Assembly (NCBI GenBank): GCA_040901795.1
Contig: JBBDYH010000167.1
Span: 62,001 to 126,000, forward strand
DNA from: JBBDYH01 sp040901795
GTDB lineage: Bacteria; Planctomycetota; Planctomycetia; Pirellulales; JALHPA01
DNA length: 64,000 nucleotides
Direction of reading: 5' to 3'
The number at the start of each line of letters is the position of its first letter. The first letter of the stretch is position 1. Both the position numbers and the translations under genes were made by a program. Positions 32,746-41,514 of this stretch are shown piece after piece. The notes under the pieces are model-generated. The model was not told where the DNA came from and made no database searches. It saw nothing but the letters and a program-made list of their open reading frames with translations.

Positions 32746-35385
32746 TCATCGTCTCGGCAGCGCGATAAGCCGTTTCGTCTCCTGCAGCAAGAAGGCCGCA
32801 TCCTTAAACGGCTCCGCGCCCGTTTCTTGCCAACGGACCAGGCCCCCCTTATCGATCAGGAATGTGCCGTGCAGCGGCTGCTGCTCGAAGTCGTCGAAGC
32901 AGCCATAAGCCTTGAATAATCGCAGGTCACCGTTGGAGAGAAGCGTAAACGGAAAGGCGCCTGCTCGCTTCGCAACATCTCCTGAACCCGACTCGACTGA
33001 CTTCGGCGAGCTCAGTCGAGCCGAGCTCGTCGCAGGCTGAACCCCAAACCCTGAACCCTGATACGCTTCGATCGACTTCTTCAGATCCTCGATCGAATCG
33101 GTGCTGATGGCGACCAGCTCGATCCCTGCCTCGTTGAAATCCTTTGCCAGCGGAGCAAACTTTTGAAGCTGCTCGACGCAGTGCAAGCAGCCATAGCCGA
33201 GATAGAAGATGACGATCACCGGCTTACCCGCGTAGTCGTAAATCGACACCGGCTCTCCTTCCGCGTTGGCCAGCGTCCAGGTTACGGCCGGCGTCGGTTC
33301 CCAGCGGAACGGCCCTAGCGATTCGAGCGGCGGGCGGACGCCGACGTCGGCGGCCTCGGTAGCCGGTAAGCGCCACTGACTTGTATAGCCAAGCGCCGGA
33401 GCAATGTCGGCGAGCCGGTCGAAAACCGGCGCCTTAAGATCGCTGACGCTTGCCAGAGCGCGCAATTGCTCGAAGGCCTGCTTCGCCTCGTCAGGCTTCG
33501 CTTCGTCCGCCTTCACCTCGTCCTGCTGGCCAATTGCGTACAGCACTTCGACATAAGTAGCTAGCGCGTAGACCTGGTTCTTGCCGCTGTCCACCGCCTC
33601 GCGCGCCAGCTTCTTAGCCTTCTCCCGATCGCCCGCGCGCAGGTACGCTCGCGCGAGATGAGGCTTAGAGATGTCGCCGGCCTGCTCGAACAGGCCCACC
33701 GCGGTTTGATGGTCACCGGTGGCGGCTGCCTGCAGGCCGTGCAGATGTCCGATTGCCTTCTCGATTGCTTTTGCGCGCTCGTCGAACGCCTTGCGAGCGT
33801 CGTCGCGAGCCTTTTGCACCTCGGCATCCGGCTTCTGCTCTTCGCGGGCCTTCGCTTCAGCAGTTTTGCCGGCTCCGTCCTGCTCGGTCTTGAGCTTAGC
33901 CAGCCGTCCTTCGAGCAGTGCGAGCTGTTCGCCCCCTTGGATGCGGTTGCCGACCGCAAGATGCGCGGCGCCCAACCAGCGGATCCGCCGGACCTGTTCC
34001 CGATCAGAGTCGCCCGGGTCGAGATACGCTGTCTCCGCCAGCCGGATGTAATCGTTCCACAGCTCGTAAAGCACAAGCGTGTCGAATAGCCGCTCGCGGC
34101 CAAACAATGCGGCATTGCCACTGCTGGTTGGCGAATTGAGCTTGGGATGGCGGGGTACTTCGATCAGGTTCTGAGCCACGTGCACCGCATCGCGCACGCG
34201 GCCAACATGGACCAGGTTCCGCACCAGCCATTCGTTGTTGTGCGCGTAGTTGTGAATGCGGTAGGGGATGATACGGTCGCGCGACATGTACGCGTGATCG
34301 ACGCGGGCGGACGCTTCCTGCTGATAGACCGCGTCCTGGTAGCGGTGCAGCTTCGAGTAGATGTGACCCGGCATGTGCCACATGTGCGCAATCGACGGCG
34401 CGGACCGGCCGCCGGCGGCGGCGCTGGTGAGGGCCCGCTCCGGCTTCGGGTCATCCCAGAGGTGAATGCGGTAGTGATGCGCGGGATGCATGGGCTCTGA
34501 CTGGAACACCTGACTCAACAGCGCATCGACGGACTCGCGGTCCTCGATCGGCACATCGTCCTTCCAACTCCAGCGGTAGTAGGCCAGAAACGCCTTGGCT
34601 TCGAGATCGGCGGGGAATTCCTTAGTGATCGCTTCGAGCTTCTGCAGATACTCCTGTTTTCGCCGCTTCTCGGCCGCTTTCTTGGGATCGTTGTCGGCGC
34701 CGCGACGGCCGCGACGGCCGCGTCCTTTACGGGTGGGTTCGGGTTTGTCTTCTCCGCTTGCTTGTTCGGCGGGCCGGGAAGGCTCCGCGGCGGCGGTAGC
34801 GGCATTGGCACTCTTTGCCTTGTCCCAGTCTTCGTAGTAGGCGCTTAAGGCGTCGATATACAATGACTCATGGCGCGTCGTGTCTGTGTTGCGTTTAGCG
34901 GCTTCACGGCTAAACTTGAGGGCCCGATCGCTGTTGTTGACGTTGGCCATCGCCATGCCCCAATAGGCCATTGCGCACTCGGGATCGACCGCCGCGGCCT
35001 GACGGAATGACCGCTCGGCCTCCCAGTACCAAAAGCCGTGGAGTTGACCCAGCCCCTGATCGAACAACAGTTGGACAACGGGACTCTTGGTGCTAATGGA
35101 CAAATGAACTTTCCCCGTGCCTCCCATCAGATAAGCGGCCTGACGCGGCCCGTCATTGAACGCCTCGCCGTGCATCGAGTGCCCGGCCGGCAGGTCGTTC
35201 TTCGGCGGCTCAGCGATCTCGTCAACTACCGCTGGACTCGCTGGTTTGTCGGCGGGCCGAGCGGACAGGGCGGGGGCCGCTTCTTGGCCAACCACCACGT
35301 CGAGCGCCGATCCGCCCAGTAAAAGAGCGGCCGCCACAACGATCGAAAGCACAGACGCCGGCAGACTTGAGAAGATGAGGCGCAT
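32746..35385 (-). CDS. Secreted TPR protein with C-terminal redoxin domain
   Basis: The 879-residue precursor has a signal peptide (MRLIFSSLPASVLSIVVAAALLLGG). The N-terminal 600 residues contain TPR-like helical pairs (FRQAAAVDPECAMAYWGMAMANV, MHPAHHYRIHLWDDP) and a charged insert (KGRGRRGRRGADNDPKKAAEKRRKQ is one such run). The C-terminal about 180 residues are an AhpC/TSA-type redoxin: PAVTWTLANAEGEPVSIYDY, VIVIFYLGYGCLHCVEQL with a CxxC at about 731-734, then GTFLIDKGGLVRWQ. It may be a thiol-disulfide or peroxide-handling protein tethered to a scaffold. Repeat DNA at 32982-33060 inserts about 27 residues in the redoxin loop. Confidence 0.85.
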   Translation of the reverse strand: MRLIFSSLPASVLSIVVAAALLLGGSALDVVVGQEAAPALSARPADKPASPAVVDEIAEPPKNDLPAGHSMHGEAFNDGPRQAAYLMGGTGKVHLSISTKSPVVQLLFDQGLGQLHGFWYWEAERSFRQAAAVDPECAMAYWGMAMANVNNSDRALKFSREAAKRNTDTTRHESLYIDALSAYYEDWDKAKSANAATAAAEPSRPAEQASGEDKPEPTRKGRGRRGRRGADNDPKKAAEKRRKQEYLQKLEAITKEFPADLEAKAFLAYYRWSWKDDVPIEDRESVDALLSQVFQSEPMHPAHHYRIHLWDDPKPERALTSAAAGGRSAPSIAHMWHMPGHIYSKLHRYQDAVYQQEASARVDHAYMSRDRIIPYRIHNYAHNNEWLVRNLVHVGRVRDAVHVAQNLIEVPRHPKLNSPTSSGNAALFGRERLFDTLVLYELWNDYIRLAETAYLDPGDSDREQVRRIRWLGAAHLAVGNRIQGGEQLALLEGRLAKLKTEQDGAGKTAEAKAREEQKPDAEVQKARDDARKAFDERAKAIEKAIGHLHGLQAAATGDHQTAVGLFEQAGDISKPHLARAYLRAGDREKAKKLAREAVDSGKNQVYALATYVEVLYAIGQQDEVKADEAKPDEAKQAFEQLRALASVSDLKAPVFDRLADIAPALGYTSQWRLPATEAADVGVRPPLESLGPFRWEPTPAVTWTLANAEGEPVSIYDYAGKPVIVIFYLGYGCLHCVEQLQKFAPLAKDFNEAGIELVAISTDSIEDLKKSIEAYQGSGFGVQPATSSARLSSPKSVESGSGDVAKRAGAFPFTLLSNGDLRLFKAYGCFDDFEQQPLHGTFLIDKGGLVRWQETGAEPFKDAAFLLQETKRLIALPRR
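32982..33060. repeat. CTGAACCC words and a palindrome inside the redoxin coding region
   Basis: CTGAACCC at 32982 and CTGAACCCCAAACCCTGAAC at 33037 bracket an inverted repeat CTCGACTGA / TCAGTCGAG (32992-33000, 33012-33020). The insert keeps the frame and encodes about residues 774-801 (GFGVQPATSSARLSSPKS). Confidence 0.75.
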
Positions 35386-35475
35386 GTTGGCTCGCAATCG
35401 TGGCAGGAGCGATAGGGTAGGGCACTCCTGCAAGCTAGCTGAGCCACGATGCGCGGTCAAGGAATGAGCGTCCTC

Positions 35476-38400
35476 CTACCGCCACAGCGATTCGCGCCAG
35501 AGCGAATCGGCGGCGCGCGGCTTGCGACCGTTCGCTAGTCGCGGCTCGGACAGACCGTCGCCCATTGATGACGCGGCGTCAGAAACGATCGCTTCGGCGA
35601 GCAGATCTACCAGCGTGTCATCCCCATCGGTCTGGGGCAGTGGGATTGCCGCAGGACTGTAGAACACGCCCAACAATGTGGCATCGTCGTCGTCGACAAA
35701 GCCGTTGTACTCAAAGTCGCCGCGCGCCCAGAGAGCGCCCGCTGCCGTAGGCGCATACGATGCGCCCAGCACCGTGGCGTCGTCATCGTCAACGAAGCCA
35801 TCCAGGTTCGCGTCCCCCGTTCGTGTGTAGGCGATCAGCACTGCAGTGTCATCCACTGCGATGCCGCGGAAGTTTGTATACGCTCCCAACGGCAGTGCAG
35901 CATTCTCCGCATAACCGATCGAGCGCGACTCCGGCTCGGCCAGATTGGCTTGCGCTACGTCGCTACTGGTAATCCCCGTGCCTCTCCAGCTTGCGCCCAG
36001 ACCTGATCGGCCGCGGCCGGAGAGAATCTTTTCACGGATGCCGCCCAGCGGCGAAGCGCCGGTGTAGTCGACGACCAAAGCGTTGTTGCCGATGTCGAAG
36101 GTGGCGCCTGTGCCGAGCGTCAGTCTGGTGACCACACTCGTCTGACCGTCCGGCAGAAGTGTCACGCGGCTGCTGTTCTCCAGCACCAGGCCATTTTGCA
36201 AAAACCGGGTGGTGGAGAGACGCCCGGCGGATTGCACGATGGTATTCAGTACTCCGCCGCTATCTGCGCTGCTTTCGATCCGGGCACTGCCGCTGGCTAG
36301 CACCAGTTCATTGGCGCCTGTGCCGGCGTTGTAAATCAACTGCTCCACGCCGAGCGTCGTTTGTCCACCGCTAATGACGATTAGCATGTCGTCGCCGCCG
36401 AGCGTGTTGATCGTCAGCCTGTCGGCCATGGCCGCCAGCTCACTGGAATAGGCCGGCTGACCGACTGGAGTGGTGTTTTCGTAGACACTCAAGAGCGTGC
36501 CCACCCGGATGACGTGGTACGTGTCATGGCCGGGGGTGCCGTTGATCGTAACAAGCTGCGGCGTCATGGCACTGACCGTTTCGCTCGCCGGGCCGTCCCC
36601 CGCGGCGTTGTAGGCGCGCACACGGTACGAGTAGTTCAGCGACGACTGCAGATTCGCATCGTCGAAGCTTGTCACATTCGGGCCCACCGTGGCGATTTGA
36701 ACGAAATTGCCGGCCTCCAACCGGTCAATCTTGAAGCCCGATTCGTTGGTAAACGAATCGGCCCAGGCCAGGCGAACCTTGTTGGCGGCCGTTGCCGTCG
36801 CGGTCACATTGGTTACCGCCTCAGGCAGTCCAACCAACGTCAACATGCCCGGCGCCAAGCCGAGCGGCAGTGGCTGGCCGTTCTCGTCGGCCAGGTTGGT
36901 GAAGGCGGTGGTAAAGAGAATCGGCACTTCGCCCGTCGTACCGGGCGCCACGGTGAACCGCACGCGGAACAAGCCGTCACCGTTGTCCAAGGGCGCCGAT
37001 CCGGCGGCGAGTCCATCGGTCACGGCGAGCCGGCCTTGCGCAGTGAAGAAAATCGGCTCGCTCGTAAAAATACCAGGGTGCGCCGCGGAGGGGGCGCTCG
37101 CCGAGACCAGCGTCACACCGCTGCCGGCCGGTGTGCGCAGCGACACGTCGTAGGCCGCGACGGTGAACTCGACGCCAGTCGCTACGTCGAGGAAGACGTC
37201 AAATTGCCCTTCGACCTGATTCTGTGAATTGGCGATGACCGTGACGTTCTCGGTCCGCAGCCGCAACGCAGCTACGATCGAAACAGTCGTCGGCTCGGAT
37301 ATGGCCGAACCGTCGCTCGTGCGGTATGTGAATGTATCGCTCCCTGCGAAGCTCGCCGCCTGCGTATACGTAAACGATCCGTCGGCGTTGAACGTCAGGA
37401 AGCCATGCGCAGGCGGAGAGACGAGTTGCGCCGTCAAACTCGATGTCGGCGAATCAACGTCGGTGTCGTTGGCCAATACGCCATTGGCGACGCCCACCGT
37501 AAGCGTATTGGCGATAAAGTACGTGTCTGGCGCCGCAACGGGCGCGTCGTTCACCGGCGTCACGTTGAGCGTGACCGTCGCAGTATTCGATTCCAAACGC
37601 CCATCGCTGACCCGGTACGTAATTGAATCAGCGCCGGTGAAGTTCAGATTGGGCGTGTACGTGAATGTGTTGTCGTCGTTTCGCGTGACCGTGCCATTGC
37701 TGGGTCCGCTTATCACTTTGGCGGCAAGCACGTCGTCGTCCACATCCTGATCGTTGGCCAGCACCCTCACAGTGACGGCCGTGTCCTCGGTCACGCTCAC
37801 CATGTCATTTACTGCCACGGGAGCATCGTTCACCGGCGTCACTTCAATCGTTACGGTCGTCGGCTGGCTCGCACTCGTATCGCTGGCACGGTACGTGAAT
37901 GTGTCCGTTCCGAAAAAGTCAGCGTTGGGCGTGTAGGTGAAGGAGCCGTTTGCGCTGAGCACCAACGTGCCGTTCGCCGGACGTGCCTCGACCGACGCCG
38001 TGAACGGATCGCTTTCCAAGTCCGTGTCGTTGGTCAACACCCCCTCTGCAGCGGCGACCGTAAGCACGCTGTCTTCGGCGACAGAATACTTGTCGGCCTT
38101 CGTGGCCGGCGGATCGTTGACCGGGTTGACGGTGATGGTAACCTTTGCGAGCTCGGATTGCAGTTTGCCGTCGCTGGCGCGATACGTGAACGAGTCGACG
38201 CCGTGGAAGTTCGACTCCGGCGTATACTTGAACGTCCCGTCGGTGTTCAACGTCAATGTCCCGTGGCTCACGTCGTCTACCACCGTCGCCGTCAAAGTAT
38301 CGCCATCGACGTCCGTGTCGTTCCGTAAGACTCCGCGGCGCGGATTGCCGGAGACTTTATCCGAGTGCACCAGCACGATCCTGTCGCCTTCGCCGCGGAA

Positions 38401-41400
38401 GGCCAGGCCATCTTCTCCAAACCGGATCAAGCTCCCTTGAACCGCGGGCAACCCGTTGAGAACAATCGTGTCCAGCTTGTTCAAGCTGTCGAGATCGTAG
38501 ATATGGATGGTTTGAGTCGTGCCGCTGCGTGTGAGCGCGAAAAGCCGGTTGAGCGCCTCATCGATGACAAAGTGCGGCGTTGCTTCGAAGCTCCCGGCGG
38601 CAGTGTTCGTCGAAAGCCGCCGTACTTCGCCACGGTCCGTAAAAATCCGATCACGCGAATAACGGATGACGTCGCGTCCGCCGCTCAAAAAGCCTCGCAA
38701 CTCCTGTGTCACGCGCACCCCGGTCGGCAAGATCGACATGACATAGAATGGATGGCTGCTGACGACGGCTTCGTATCCGAAAGCCCGCATGCCATTGGGA
38801 TCGACCGCGGTGATATCCGGTCCGCCGCTGCCCAGTCCGCGACCTGCGACGTCAGGCAGTTCAACCCCCGCCGTGTAGACCGACGTTCCGGCCGCCGGCA
38901 GACTTTGCCCACGATAGAAGCGCGTGATGAGCACGGTATCGGGTTTTCCAGGAATGGCATAGATTTGGCGCACTCGCTCGGCGAACTGCCCGCTGCCCGG
39001 TAGGACAAACTTGGGACCGAGCGTTCCCGTCTCCATGTCCACGATCTGAACGGCGTGGCCGTCTTCAACGACCGTGTGAATATAACGGCCGTCCGACGAC
39101 ACGACGATGGTCCGCGGGTCTGTGCCGACGGGCAACGACGCGCCCAGTTCGCCGGTCTCTGGGTCGATCAGTGTGAGGCTGTTTGCCCGCATGCCGCCCG
39201 ACCCGAGCACCGTGGCGAAAAACTTCTCGTTCGCGGCGTCATAGACGAGATCACCGGCCGGCAGCGCGATCGTTTGCACCGTGGTCAACGGATCGGCGAC
39301 GGTCAGAGCATCATCCTCGTTGACGACGAACGCGTCGCCGGCCGCGACGGGCGCGTCATTGACCGGTGAGACCTCAATCGTGACGGTGGCCGGCTCGCTT
39401 TCGAGGCTGTTAGTAGCACGGTAAGTGAAGGTGTCGGCGCCAGCGAAATCCAGATCAGGCGTGTACGTGAACGATCCGTCGGCATTGAGCGTCACGTCGC
39501 CATTCTGGGGCGGCTCAACCAATACGGCCTTAAACGAATCTCCCTCCGGGTCTCTATCGTTGGCGAGCACTCCTTCGGCCGTCGTAACGGTTAAAATCTT
39601 GTCCTCGACGACGGTGTAGCTGTCCGGCGCCGTGATGGGAGCATCATCGACCGGCTCGATCGTGATGTTAACTGTCGCCACATTCGAATCGAGTTCTCCG
39701 TCGTTGGCTTTGTAAGTAAAGCTGTCGGTCCCGTTGTAGTTCGAATTCGGCGTGTACACGAACGTTCCATCGGGGTTCAGAACTAGCGTCCCATGCTCAG
39801 GCGGTGCGACAAGGACGGCCGACAGGGCGTCTTTGTTGGCGTCGGAATCGTTGGTCAACACGCCGCCCAGGAACGGTCCGTCAAACTCGACAAGATACGG
39901 CCGCGCAAACTGCCCGCTGAGGTCGTTCCACGTTCCGTTCGCGAACATCTCGACATAGTTCTCGTTCGTTCCGCCATTGGGCTCTCCGCCATTCCAACTG
40001 GTAAACGTCGCCGCTTCTCCGGTAACCCAACGCCAGACTCCCTCTTGGGCCGCATCCGACAAGCCGATTAAAACACTCGGGTTGCCCAGCGCCACGCCGA
40101 ATGTCCCCGTTAGAAAATCGCGCTCCGCAGCATTGGCAATCGTAACCAGATGTCCCGGCGACCCCAGGTGCCTCAGCGACTGAGCCGCGGTGATGGCTTG
40201 AACCGCCGGCAACGAAGATGAAATGAGTGCGTAATAGTGGCCGTTCACACTCCAGCGTTGCGGGACTTGTCCCCCAGGTAGACTACCGCTGACAGTCAGC
40301 ACGCCGTCTTCACTCGTGGTGTACTGATCGTTGGTCGCGGTCGGCGGTTGATTATCGGGATTCGTGACGAACAAACTCACTGTGGCCGGTTGCGACTGCA
40401 ACTTTCCATCGCTCGTCCGGTAGCTGAACGAATCGGGGCCAAAGTAATCAGCGTTCGGCGTGTAGATGAACGACCCATTGGGGTTGAGAGCGAGCTGTCC
40501 CTTCGTGGGTGCGGTGACCAACAGAGCCGTAAGCGGGTCGGCCTCCGGATCCGTGTCGTTTGCCAGCACGCCCTCGGCGGCGGCGACGGTGAGCTCCTCG
40601 TTTTGCGGCGTCAAATAGCGTTCTGGATTCGCGGAGGGCGCATCGTTCACTTGCGTGACGTTGATTGTCACGGTGGCGGCTTTTGAATCCGCTTCCCCGT
40701 CGCTAGCCATGTAGGTGAAGCTGTCGGCCCCGGCAAAGTCACGGTCGGGCGTGTAGCTGAACGTGCCGTTGGCGTCCAGCGTCAACGTGCCGTGCTCGGG
40801 TGCAGCGACAAGGGCGGCTGTCAGCAGGTCGCCGTCGGCATCCGTATCGTTCGACACGATTGGAGCCACAATCGGGCCATCGAACTCAACGATGTACTCG
40901 CGCAAATCAATGGCATTGTTATCGTTCCACAGTCGGTCGCCGCGCAGCTCGACGTAGTCTTCGGAGTTGTTCGAATTGTTCGGCTCGCCGGGAAGCCACG
41001 AGGTATACGTCAACGGCTCGCCGGTCACCCAACGGAAAACGCCTTCCTGCTCGACGTCGGTCAATCCAATCGTTCTGGTGCGATCGCTCGGCCATGAGAA
41101 GGCCGTGAACAGGAAATCGCGTTCGGCGGCGCTGGTAATCGTGACCAAATGGCCAACGGACCCTTTAAAGTCGAATCCTGCGGCCGCGACGATGGCCGCC
41201 GGCGCCGTGAGCCGGTTCGTAATGAGCGCGTAGTAATGCCCATTCTCGCTCCACCGCTGCGGTACGACGCCGGCGGGCAGATTGTCTTCGCCCACCCGCA
41301 GCACGCCATCTTCCGCCATGGTGTACGTGTCGTCGTTGGCGACCGGCGCGGCGTTGAGCATCTGCCGCGGTTCGAGAGACTCAAACTGCCGAAAACGTCG

Positions 41401-41457
41401 GCGAAAGGCGGCTCTGCTCGCGCTGCGCCGAGAGATCCTTCGTGGGTGCAATCGCAT
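35476..41457 (-). CDS. Giant cadherin-like/C-type lectin surface protein with dockerin-like end
   Basis: The 1993-residue protein starts at ATG 41457 with AGGAGG 5 bases upstream. After an Arg-rich N-terminus comes LEPR-XLL (ESLEPRQML, 27-35). Eight cadherin-like (Big_9/VCBS-type) repeats follow, each with V-L-A-N-D-T-D, (F/T)YTP and DSFTYRASDG. C-type lectin-like domains (66-195 and 400-527, each with GHLVTI, WVTGE, YVEF/WND) are inserted within two repeats. A beta-propeller-like region (720-1040) is inserted in another. The C-terminal module has a cohesin-like domain (1400-1545), FN3 (1547-1634), a beta domain, then two Ca-loops (GDANLDGFVDDDDA and GDFEYNGFVDDDDA, 1881-1935) like a dockerin. 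It is probably extracellular and adhesive. It ends in a short polar tail (LWRESLWR). Confidence 0.92.
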   Translation of the reverse strand: MRLHPRRISRRSASRAAFRRRFRQFESLEPRQMLNAAPVANDDTYTMAEDGVLRVGEDNLPAGVVPQRWSENGHYYALITNRLTAPAAIVAAAGFDFKGSVGHLVTITSAAERDFLFTAFSWPSDRTRTIGLTDVEQEGVFRWVTGEPLTYTSWLPGEPNNSNNSEDYVELRGDRLWNDNNAIDLREYIVEFDGPIVAPIVSNDTDADGDLLTAALVAAPEHGTLTLDANGTFSYTPDRDFAGADSFTYMASDGEADSKAATVTINVTQVNDAPSANPERYLTPQNEELTVAAAEGVLANDTDPEADPLTALLVTAPTKGQLALNPNGSFIYTPNADYFGPDSFSYRTSDGKLQSQPATVSLFVTNPDNQPPTATNDQYTTSEDGVLTVSGSLPGGQVPQRWSVNGHYYALISSSLPAVQAITAAQSLRHLGSPGHLVTIANAAERDFLTGTFGVALGNPSVLIGLSDAAQEGVWRWVTGEAATFTSWNGGEPNGGTNENYVEMFANGTWNDLSGQFARPYLVEFDGPFLGGVLTNDSDANKDALSAVLVAPPEHGTLVLNPDGTFVYTPNSNYNGTDSFTYKANDGELDSNVATVNITIEPVDDAPITAPDSYTVVEDKILTVTTAEGVLANDRDPEGDSFKAVLVEPPQNGDVTLNADGSFTYTPDLDFAGADTFTYRATNSLESEPATVTIEVSPVNDAPVAAGDAFVVNEDDALTVADPLTTVQTIALPAGDLVYDAANEKFFATVLGSGGMRANSLTLIDPETGELGASLPVGTDPRTIVVSSDGRYIHTVVEDGHAVQIVDMETGTLGPKFVLPGSGQFAERVRQIYAIPGKPDTVLITRFYRGQSLPAAGTSVYTAGVELPDVAGRGLGSGGPDITAVDPNGMRAFGYEAVVSSHPFYVMSILPTGVRVTQELRGFLSGGRDVIRYSRDRIFTDRGEVRRLSTNTAAGSFEATPHFVIDEALNRLFALTRSGTTQTIHIYDLDSLNKLDTIVLNGLPAVQGSLIRFGEDGLAFRGEGDRIVLVHSDKVSGNPRRGVLRNDTDVDGDTLTATVVDDVSHGTLTLNTDGTFKYTPESNFHGVDSFTYRASDGKLQSELAKVTITVNPVNDPPATKADKYSVAEDSVLTVAAAEGVLTNDTDLESDPFTASVEARPANGTLVLSANGSFTYTPNADFFGTDTFTYRASDTSASQPTTVTIEVTPVNDAPVAVNDMVSVTEDTAVTVRVLANDQDVDDDVLAAKVISGPSNGTVTRNDDNTFTYTPNLNFTGADSITYRVSDGRLESNTATVTLNVTPVNDAPVAAPDTYFIANTLTVGVANGVLANDTDVDSPTSSLTAQLVSPPAHGFLTFNADGSFTYTQAASFAGSDTFTYRTSDGSAISEPTTVSIVAALRLRTENVTVIANSQNQVEGQFDVFLDVATGVEFTVAAYDVSLRTPAGSGVTLVSASAPSAAHPGIFTSEPIFFTAQGRLAVTDGLAAGSAPLDNGDGLFRVRFTVAPGTTGEVPILFTTAFTNLADENGQPLPLGLAPGMLTLVGLPEAVTNVTATATAANKVRLAWADSFTNESGFKIDRLEAGNFVQIATVGPNVTSFDDANLQSSLNYSYRVRAYNAAGDGPASETVSAMTPQLVTINGTPGHDTYHVIRVGTLLSVYENTTPVGQPAYSSELAAMADRLTINTLGGDDMLIVISGGQTTLGVEQLIYNAGTGANELVLASGSARIESSADSGGVLNTIVQSAGRLSTTRFLQNGLVLENSSRVTLLPDGQTSVVTRLTLGTGATFDIGNNALVVDYTGASPLGGIREKILSGRGRSGLGASWRGTGITSSDVAQANLAEPESRSIGYAENAALPLGAYTNFRGIAVDDTAVLIAYTRTGDANLDGFVDDDDATVLGASYAPTAAGALWARGDFEYNGFVDDDDATLLGVFYSPAAIPLPQTDGDDTLVDLLAEAIVSDAASSMGDGLSEPRLANGRKPRAADSLWRESLWR

Positions 41458-41514
41458 CTTAACCTCCTGTGACCCGCCGGCTTTTATGGGCAGGCCGAAA
41501 ACCATCGGCCGCCA

